A stretch of 11,001 nucleotides of DNA from Pseudomonadota bacterium (lineage in GTDB: Bacteria; Desulfobacterota; JAPLJL01). Position 1 is the first letter of the stretch. Each line of letters opens with the position of its first letter. The position numbers were made by a program, and so were the translations under genes. The notes under the pieces were generated by a model. The model saw nothing but the letters and a program-made list of their open reading frames with translations, had not been told where the DNA came from and made no database searches. The stretch covers positions 1 to 11,001 of the forward strand of contig JAPLJL010000156.1 in the NCBI GenBank assembly GCA_026388615.1, given 5' to 3'. Below are positions 6,963 through 11,001 of the stretch, in pieces.

Positions 6963-6989
6963 GGGCCCGAGGAAGATATTCCTTTCTAA
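6963..6989 (+). other. ssb: In-frame SSB C-terminal tip (GPEEDIPF then TAA) downstream of the amber codon
   Basis: Continuing the ssb frame past TAG gives G-P-E-E-D-I-P-F and then TAA at 6987-6989. EEDIPF matches the SSB tip that binds replication and repair partners, and it sits exactly at a C-terminus. If TAG were decoded, SSB would be 155 residues with a normal end. Possible explanations are amber readthrough, a nonsense mutation or a base-call error. Confidence 0.8.
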
Positions 6990-7025
6990 TCAGCCGACCC
7001 GGCCAGAAAAACACACCTAATAAAA

Positions 7026-7083
7026 TTTCTAATGACTAATGGGTTTCTAATGACTAATCAAATACCAATGACTAATGACTAAT
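7026..7083. repeat. Short-period repeats built on aatgact
   Basis: tttctaatgactaat occurs at 7026-7040 and 7044-7058 (18-bp offset). Then aatgact-aatgact-aat runs in tandem at 7067-7083 (7-bp period). It lies in the AT-rich spacer after ssb. No gene is visible in 6990-7245. Confidence 0.75.
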
Positions 7084-7100
7084 TTCAGATTTAAATTGAA

Positions 7101-7121
7101 CATTGGACATTGGACATTTGG
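7101..7121. repeat. 7-bp word array (cattgga x2 plus catttgg)
   Basis: Three consecutive 7-mers, followed by looser related words (gacattgatta, gacattagaaat) up to about 7160. It is a different word from the preceding aatgact array but has the same period. Confidence 0.7.
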
Positions 7122-7144
7122 ATTTTTAGACATTGATTAGAAAT

Positions 7145-7172
7145 TTGACATTAGAAATTCGAAATTTATGAA
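7145..7172 (+). promoter_or_regulatory. Candidate promoter for pheA
   Basis: A perfect TTGACA (7145-7150) lies 16 nt before TATGAA (7167-7172, 4 of 6 consensus), leaving a leader of about 65 nt before the pheA ATG. The -35 lies in the repeat-word zone, so the match could be accidental. Confidence 0.35.
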
Positions 7173-7245
7173 TTAGGATTCGCTTCGACCTACCCATGGG
7201 GTTTCCCAAACAAATAATCTCACCAAATCGCGGCATGGTCTCAAG

Positions 7246-8133
7246 ATGAGAATATACTATTTCGGACCGGAAGGCAGTTTCAGCGAGGAAGCGGCCCTCC
7301 AGCGCTTTGGCCGGCGGGGTGAATATTTTCCCATCCGGGAAACCTTCGGGGTTTTCCGGGCGGTGAAAAAGGATCCCCAGGCGATCGGGGTAGTTCCGAT
7401 TGAGAACTCCGCCCGGGGAGCGGTTTACGATGTGGTGGACCAGGTCATGCTGGAGGATTTCAGCCGGAGCGGGCTCTCTATCCTGGAGGAATTGTCCCTT
7501 CCCATCGTCCTCTCCCTCCTGGTTAATCCTCGGGTTCTAGGAACGCGGGGAAAGGCGGCGGGGGGCCGGACTTCTCTCCGTTTTGCCGACGCCAGCCGGA
7601 AGATCAAGCGGGTTTATTCACATCCCATTCAGCTGTCGTTTTGCCGCGACTGGGTCCAAGATAATATCCCGGGGGCAAAACTTACGGAAAAAGTCAGTAC
7701 CTCCGAAGCGGCCCAGGCGGCCCAGCGGGATGAGGGAGGGGCCGCGATCGCCAACCTCCGGGCGGCCCGAATCTACAATTTAAAAGTGCTTCTCCTCGAG
7801 ATTGAAAACCTGGGCACGAATATCACCAATTTTTTCGTGATTGGAAGAAAACCCGGCCGGCCCACTACCAAGGACAAAACCGGGGTTGTTTTTTCCCTGG
7901 AACATCGTCCCGGATCACTCTACCGCGCCCTCGGGGTTCTGCACCGGAACAGAATCAACATGACCCGGATCATTTCCCGTCCCAAACCGGAAAAGCTGGG
8001 GGAATATAATTTCTTCGTCGAGGTTGAAGGCAACCGGAAGAATCCCAAAATCAGAGAAGCCCTGCAGAAGCTTTTGCGGCACACCCTGACCCTGACTGTG
8101 GTCGGGTCGTATCCCCTGATCAAGCTGAAATAA
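7246..8133 (+). CDS. pheA: Prephenate dehydratase with ACT regulatory domain
   Basis: Seen: 295 residues. The dehydratase domain (about 1-200) has GPEGSFSEEAA (7-17), GVVPIENSARGAV (48-60), VYSHP (123-127), STSEAA (151-156) and GAAIANLRAARIYNL (165-179). An ACT domain (about 210-290) has PGSLYRALGVL and ISRP. Known: the enzyme converts prephenate to phenylpyruvate in phenylalanine synthesis and is feedback-inhibited through ACT. Departures from consensus: the SHPQAL motif is SHPIQL (125-130); the catalytic TRF motif is T194-N-F196, keeping the Thr; ESRP is ISRP (243-246); and an extra segment of about 12 residues lies around 100-115. It stands alone without chorismate mutase. Arogenate as substrate cannot be excluded. 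No strong ribosome binding site is seen. A terminator follows. Confidence 0.93.
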   Translation: MRIYYFGPEGSFSEEAALQRFGRRGEYFPIRETFGVFRAVKKDPQAIGVVPIENSARGAVYDVVDQVMLEDFSRSGLSILEELSLPIVLSLLVNPRVLGTRGKAAGGRTSLRFADASRKIKRVYSHPIQLSFCRDWVQDNIPGAKLTEKVSTSEAAQAAQRDEGGAAIANLRAARIYNLKVLLLEIENLGTNITNFFVIGRKPGRPTTKDKTGVVFSLEHRPGSLYRALGVLHRNRINMTRIISRPKPEKLGEYNFFVEVEGNRKNPKIREALQKLLRHTLTLTVVGSYPLIKLK

Positions 8134-8150
8134 ACAATTCTCGCTGTTGC

Positions 8151-8199
8151 GAACGGAAGCGGATCATTTTCGTTTTTCGCTAGCGTTCTTTTTCTTTTT
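8151..8199 (+). terminator. Intrinsic terminator of pheA
   Basis: gaacg/cgttc (8151-8155 with 8184-8188) and agcg/cgct (8158-8161 with 8178-8181) form a two-part stem, interrupted by a GA/AG internal loop. TTTTTCTTTTT follows directly. It begins 17 nt after the pheA stop. A second small hairpin (ttgggg...ccccaa, 8198-8222) follows. Confidence 0.7.
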
Positions 8200-8236
8200 G
8201 GGGGGCAGGTTTCGCTCCCCAATAAAAAGCGTTCGT

Positions 8237-8361
8237 AGTGTCCATGGAGTCCATTGTGTCCGTAGTGTCTAGAGATTGCTTAAATACGATGAACCTAATA
8301 GACCCGATATCACAATAGACTCAATAGACACAAAGAACACAACGACACGATGGACACGATG
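8237..8361. repeat. Inverted arrays of 9-bp words (agtgtccat / gacacgatg)
   Basis: Left array: agtgtccat, ggagtccat, tgtgtccgt, agtgtct (8237-8270). Right side: caatagact, caatagaca (8313-8330) and gacacgatg twice (8344-8361), whose reverse complement is of the agtgtccat type. The period here is 9 bp. No gene is visible in 8134-8586. Confidence 0.7.
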
Positions 8362-8441
8362 GTCGCGAGAACCTACCCCCCGGGTTTCTGAAAACCCTAA
8401 ATAACAGATGCAACCTTTCAGAAATTTGAAAATCCCCCCCA

Positions 8442-8470
8442 CCGGGTCGTAGACCCTATGGGTCGGAGAC
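8442..8470. repeat. GGGTC-type small palindromic element, copy B
   Basis: Same layout as the element at 1974-2003: GGGTC-GTA-GACCC-TAT-GGGTC with CCGGG and CGGAG ends. Relative to copy A, C/G pairs are replaced by T/A pairs in all three blocks, so either alternative hairpin remains perfectly paired. Confidence 0.7.
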
Positions 8471-8474
8471 TAAA

Positions 8475-8496
8475 TCCCCCTTTTAACAAAGGGGGA
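8475..8496. repeat. Palindrome TCCCCCTTT-TAAC-AAAGGGGGA
   Basis: A perfect 9-bp stem with a 4-nt loop. The same arms reappear at 9393-9398 and 9516-9524, but there they are separated by more than 100 nt. Confidence 0.75.
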
Positions 8497-8512
8497 GGAT
8501 AAGCTCAAAGCA

Positions 8513-8572
8513 GTAGGGGCGGGGTTCACCCCTGCCCGAGGAATCTTGGGAGGGCGCGAGGCCCTCCCCTAC
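8513..8572. repeat. REP-like two-hairpin element bounded by GTAGGGG/CCCCTAC
   Basis: Terminal inverted repeats GTAGGGG (8513-8519) and CCCCTAC (8566-8572) enclose two hairpins. One is a ggggcgggg-ttca-cccctgccc type at 8516-8536. The other is a perfect 8-bp gggagggc-gcgag-gccctccc at 8548-8568. The form is typical of dispersed non-coding palindromic repeats. It lies just downstream of the acyltransferase stop. Confidence 0.7.
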
Positions 8573-8586
8573 AAAAATCTGAAAAC

Positions 8587-9330
8587 CTAGGACTTGGGAC
8601 TGGATTTCGGGCGGGAGGTGCCGAGTTCCTGGCCGGAAAGTGCAGCCACGGTTTTCCGGGCGTTTTCCAGGATTTCCGACAGCAGGGAACCGTCATCCGA
8701 AACCGTAAAGGGCTTTCCCACGGAAAGGACCGCCTGCGCGGGACGAGGAAGCCATGCCCCCTTGGGGAGGATGTCTCCCGTTCCCAGAATCCCCATCGGG
8801 ATAATCGGGACCCCGGTTTCCCGGGCCAGGATAAACGCCCCCGGTTTGAAGGGGTAAATCATCCCATCCGTGCTTCTGGTCGACTCGGCGAAGAAGTGAA
8901 TGGAAGCGCTTTTCTTCTCCAAAATGTTTTTAGCTTGGTCAAGGATTTTCTGCAAGCTGCCTTTCCCCCGATCAACCTTGATATGCCCGGCGAGGGAAAG
9001 CGCCCAGCCGAAAAAGGGAATCCGAAAAAGCTCGCGCTTCGCCAGGAAACGATATTTGGACGGGAGCTTGCCCTGAAGGATCACAGAGTCAAAGTGACTA
9101 AGATGGTTGGAAATGAAAATGTATTTGTGGTGAGGATGAATATTTTCCATTCCGAAAATTTGTACCTTGACGCCGGAGGAGAAAAGCAGGACGTTCGCCC
9201 AGAGCTTGCTGATGTGGCCCCCAAAGGTCCAGGCGAGGTTAAAAATCCGGAGAAGAGCGAGGATGATGGTGACGGCCGGGGTAAGCAGGAAGAGGGTGAG
9301 AATGAAAGAAACATATCTAATATATTTCAT
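8587..9330 (-). CDS. PlsC-family 1-acylglycerol-3-phosphate acyltransferase-like protein, paralogue 1
   Basis: Seen: 247 residues from ATG at 9330. Two hydrophobic stretches (about 5-30 and 42-52) precede the catalytic domain. Block I is N75-H76-L-S-H-F-D81 (HX4D). Block II is FGWALSLAGHIKVDR (107-121). Block III is FFAES-TRS (147-153), where EGTR is usual. Block IV is VPIIPMGILGT (174-184). Known: such enzymes acylate lysophosphatidate to phosphatidate at the inner membrane. The frame stays open up to 9447, but the extension covers spacer repeats and has no counterpart in the paralogue at 9650-10399, whose start aligns with 9330. An extended -10 promoter lies upstream. It ends in TAG. The acceptor lipid is uncertain. 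Confidence 0.92.
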   Translation of the reverse strand: MKYIRYVSFILTLFLLTPAVTIILALLRIFNLAWTFGGHISKLWANVLLFSSGVKVQIFGMENIHPHHKYIFISNHLSHFDSVILQGKLPSKYRFLAKRELFRIPFFGWALSLAGHIKVDRGKGSLQKILDQAKNILEKKSASIHFFAESTRSTDGMIYPFKPGAFILARETGVPIIPMGILGTGDILPKGAWLPRPAQAVLSVGKPFTVSDDGSLLSEILENARKTVAALSGQELGTSRPKSSPKS

Positions 9331-9364
9331 TTTCTTAGTCCCTGGTTCAAAATCCGAAGTTCGT

Positions 9365-9373
9365 AGTATAACA
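9365..9373 (-). promoter_or_regulatory. Extended -10 promoter (TGTTATACT) for acyltransferase paralogue 1
   Basis: On the minus strand, TGTTATACT fits the extended -10 form TGnTATAAT with one mismatch, about 35 nt before the ATG at 9330. Upstream is AT-rich (ttttcaaaataatgataa) with only a weak -35. Confidence 0.45.
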
Positions 9374-9392
9374 ATTATCATTATTTTGAAAA

Positions 9393-9524
9393 TCCCCCAT
9401 CCCGGTCGAAGGCGGATCTTACCTGACCGAGCGCCCCTGACCGACACCCTGGGCGAGCCTCGGGCCAGCCGAGCAGTCGGCTCGGGCAGGCGGGCTAGGC
9501 GGGCAGGCTTTTGACAAAGGGGGA
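9393..9524. repeat. Palindromic TCCCCC/AAAGGGGGA repeat with about 110 bp inside it
   Basis: Left arm aatccccc (9391-9398) and right arm cttttgacaaaggggga (9508-9524) match the two halves of the compact palindrome at 8475-8496. Between them lies very GC-rich DNA (9399-9507) with an agccga-gcag-tcggct hairpin (9467-9482). The left junction also resembles 8429-8449 (tttgaaaatccccc then ccgggtcg). Confidence 0.6.
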
Positions 9525-9649
9525 ATAAATCTAAAAATGTATTTGGTATTTCAAAATAAAATTAGGGGACTCGAATCGGGATGTGCCGAGAAGGGAGCCT
9601 GCGGAGGGGCTTCCCGCTCAGGACTGGTGACAGGAAAAGTCGGCTTGAA
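9525..9649. other. Non-coding spacer between the two acyltransferases
   Basis: AT-rich at 9525-9565, then GC-rich. I see no gene, no convincing terminator and no RNA gene. An actggtgaca stretch (9623-9632) echoes the ggtgact words found upstream of paralogue 2. Confidence 0.5.
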
Positions 9650-10399
9650 TTATGCCGATTTCTGCAGGGTTTTTTTCGGGTGCGATTCGCCGAGCTCCTG
9701 GCCGGAAAGCGCGGCCACGGTTTTCCGGGAGCTTTCCAGGATTTCCAGCAGTCGGGAACTGTCATCCGAAACCATAAAGGGTTTGCCCACGGAAAGAACA
9801 GCCTGGGTGGGACGGGGAAGCCACGCATCCTTGGGGAGGATGTCCCGGGTTCCCAGGATCCCCGCCGGGATGATCGGGATATGGGTTTCCTGGGCCAGGA
9901 GAATTGCCCCCGGCTTGAAGGGGTAAATTTTCCCGTCCGGGCTCCGGGTGGCCTCGGCGAAGAAGTGGACTGAGATGCCTCTTTTCAAAACCTTTCCCGT
10001 CTGATCCAGGATTTTATGGAAGTCGCCTTTCTTGGCGCGGTCGACCGGGATGTGTCCGGCGAAGTACAGCGCCCAGCCGAAAATGGGAATCTGGAAAAGC
10101 TCGCGCTTAGCCAGGAAACGATAGCTGGGCGGGAGCTTGGCCAGGAGAACCAGGATGTCGAAGTGGCTCTGGTGGTTGGAAATAAAAATGTATTTCTTGT
10201 CGGGATGGATGTTCTCCATCCCGAAGGTCCGTACCTTTACCCCGGCGGAGAAGAGCAGAATGTTCGCCCACCACTTGCCGATGTACCCCCCGGGGGTCCA
10301 GGCCAGGCCGAGAACCCAGAGAGGGGCGAGAACGAGGCAGGCGATCGAGGTGAAGACAAGGAGGCAGAGAAAAAACAATAGATTTCTGAGATATCTCAT
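9650..10399 (-). CDS. PlsC-family 1-acylglycerol-3-phosphate acyltransferase-like protein, paralogue 2
   Basis: Seen: 249 residues from ATG at 10399, preceded by GGAAGGG as ribosome binding site. An N-terminal hydrophobic helix pair (about 6-33) precedes block I N75-H76-Q-S-H-F-D81. Block II is FGWALYFAGHIPVDR. Block III is FFAEATRS (147-154), again lacking the usual Gly of EGTR. Block IV is IPIIPAGILGT. Hand alignment to the neighbour gives about 165 identities over about 247 positions, with the divergence concentrated in the N-terminal membrane helices. This points to a tandem duplication old enough for the membrane part and the acceptor-side loops to diverge. It could have a different acyl or lysolipid preference from its twin. 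It ends in TAA. It lies about 110 nt after the sigma-54 activator gene on the same strand. Confidence 0.93.
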   Translation of the reverse strand: MRYLRNLLFFLCLLVFTSIACLVLAPLWVLGLAWTPGGYIGKWWANILLFSAGVKVRTFGMENIHPDKKYIFISNHQSHFDILVLLAKLPPSYRFLAKRELFQIPIFGWALYFAGHIPVDRAKKGDFHKILDQTGKVLKRGISVHFFAEATRSPDGKIYPFKPGAILLAQETHIPIIPAGILGTRDILPKDAWLPRPTQAVLSVGKPFMVSDDSSRLLEILESSRKTVAALSGQELGESHPKKTLQKSA

Positions 10400-10476
10400 T
10401 TTTCCCTTCCGAGGTTTTCCGTCCTAAGTCCGAGTTCAGGGAAAAAGCAGAAAAGATATTTTCTTGATTTGCGATG

Positions 10477-10497
10477 GGTGACTGGTGACTGGTGACA
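10477..10497. repeat. 7-bp word array (ggtgact, ggtgact, ggtgaca)
   Basis: Three consecutive 7-mers in the 110-bp spacer between the sigma-54 activator stop and acyltransferase paralogue 2. It has the same period as the arrays at 1946-2074 and 7067-7121 but a different word. Confidence 0.75.
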
Positions 10498-10509
10498 TGG
10501 AATTAATTC

Positions 10510-11001
10510 TCAAGCTTCCGGACTGGCGGCGTTTTTCGACTGGTTCTGGGCGCTGGGGGTGGAGCGGACCTTGCGTTTTTTCACCAGGCCCCATTTCTTT
10601 CGTTTTTCCCAGAGGGTTTTGGGATTGACCCCCAGCATCCGGGCGATCTCAGTGTCGGGATAATCCTTTTCAAAGGTCTGGATGAAGACCCGGGTATATT
10701 CATCGAGAGAAAGGGCGTGGGCCAGGGCGTCCCGGATAAAGCGGCGTTTTCTTTCCCCGCTTCTCTGTTCCAGAAAGAGGGGAAGATCAGTTTCCTCCAG
10801 GAATTTTTTCTCTTCATCGAGAAGAAGAAGGCTTTGTTCCATGGCGTTTTCGACTTCGCGCACATTGCCCGGCCAGGGATAGTTTTTCAGCATGGCCATG
10901 GCGCTGGGGCTGATTTCCCGTAAAGCGCGGTTATGTTTCTGGCAAAGATTGCGCCAGAAATGCTGAACCAGGAGTTCAATGTCCTCAGGGCGCTCCCGGA
11001 G
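10510..11001 (-). CDS. Sigma-54-dependent (NtrC-type) transcriptional activator, C-terminal part (gene enters from the right edge)
   Basis: Seen: 163 C-terminal residues in an open frame to the window edge. The segment starts LRERPEDIELLVQHF and then has SPSAMAMLKNYPWPGNVREVENAMEQ. These are the end of the AAA+ domain shared by sigma-54 activators, including the sensor-II region WPGNVREVEN. The C-terminus has a Fis-type helix-turn-helix (DTEIARMLGVNPKTLWEKRKKWGL) and a short basic/polar tail. Known: such proteins use ATP to remodel sigma-54 RNA polymerase at -24/-12 promoters. The GAFTGA loop and any receiver or sensor domain lie outside the window, so the signal is unknown. I did not find a TGGCAC-N5-TTGC site upstream of the neighbouring acyltransferase. 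Confidence 0.93.
   Translation of the reverse strand, partial: LRERPEDIELLVQHFWRNLCQKHNRALREISPSAMAMLKNYPWPGNVREVENAMEQSLLLLDEEKKFLEETDLPLFLEQRSGERKRRFIRDALAHALSLDEYTRVFIQTFEKDYPDTEIARMLGVNPKTLWEKRKKWGLVKKRKVRSTPSAQNQSKNAASPEA

Noticed and set aside
8424..8580. CRISPR array
   Set aside because: The palindromes differ from one another, with no regular repeat-spacer pattern and no cas genes.
9331..9447. N-terminal extension of acyltransferase paralogue 1
   Set aside because: It runs through spacer repeats and an apparent promoter and has no equivalent in the paralogue. The start at 9330 aligns with the twin's first Met.
9566..9620. tRNA-like remnant (gactcgaatcggg T-arm look)
   Set aside because: The bases flanking TCGAATC do not form a T stem and no acceptor or anticodon arm could be built.

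Overview
The window is GC-rich bacterial chromosome with ordinary housekeeping genes (rpsF, ssb, pheA, two lysophosphatidate-acyltransferase-like genes) set among signalling and envelope genes and unusually repeat-loaded spacers. A secreted, membrane-anchored GH31 enzyme, an NtrC-type sigma-54 activator fragment and paired PlsC-like enzymes suggest a Gram-negative-type bacterium. The gene content does not fix the phylum. The spacer style (short-period word arrays plus small palindromes) resembles what is seen in environmental genomes of uncultivated lineages, but that is an impression and not a taxonomic call.

Layout. Positions 1-1925 (minus) hold a pentapeptide-repeat/zinc-ribbon/three-TM protein whose 3' end overlaps the GTG start of an FHA-domain protein that runs off the left edge. 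Positions 2188-5803 (plus) hold an exported GH31 glycosidase followed 46 nt later by a diacylglycerol-kinase-family lipid kinase. Positions 5982-6989 (plus) hold rpsF and ssb, without rpsR or rplI behind them. Positions 7246-8133 (plus) hold a prephenate dehydratase with an ACT domain and a good intrinsic terminator. Positions 8587-10399 (minus) hold two tandem paralogous acyltransferases, about two-thirds identical by hand count. Positions 10510-11001 (minus) hold the C-terminal part of a sigma-54-dependent activator entering from the right edge.

The most notable observation is in ssb. Its reading frame stops at an amber codon (6960-6962), but the same frame continues as G-P-E-E-D-I-P-F followed by TAA. 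This is the canonical SSB C-terminal interaction tip, lying just beyond a stop codon. Two other genes here also end in TAG, so wholesale TAG reassignment is unlikely. Local readthrough, a recent nonsense change or a sequence error are the options.

The spacers form the second theme. Four of them carry arrays of a 7-bp word and one carries 9-bp words, with a different word each time. Two carry copies of a GGGYC-GTA-GRCCC element whose differences are compensatory. Several REP-like palindromes flank the acyltransferase genes, one of them apparently split by about 110 bp of unrelated GC-rich DNA.

Functional links between genes are modest. The GH31/lipid-kinase pair and the FHA/pentapeptide pair look co-transcribed. 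The acyltransferases and the lipid kinase all plausibly act on membrane phospholipid precursors. The remaining genes are neighbours without an evident shared pathway.
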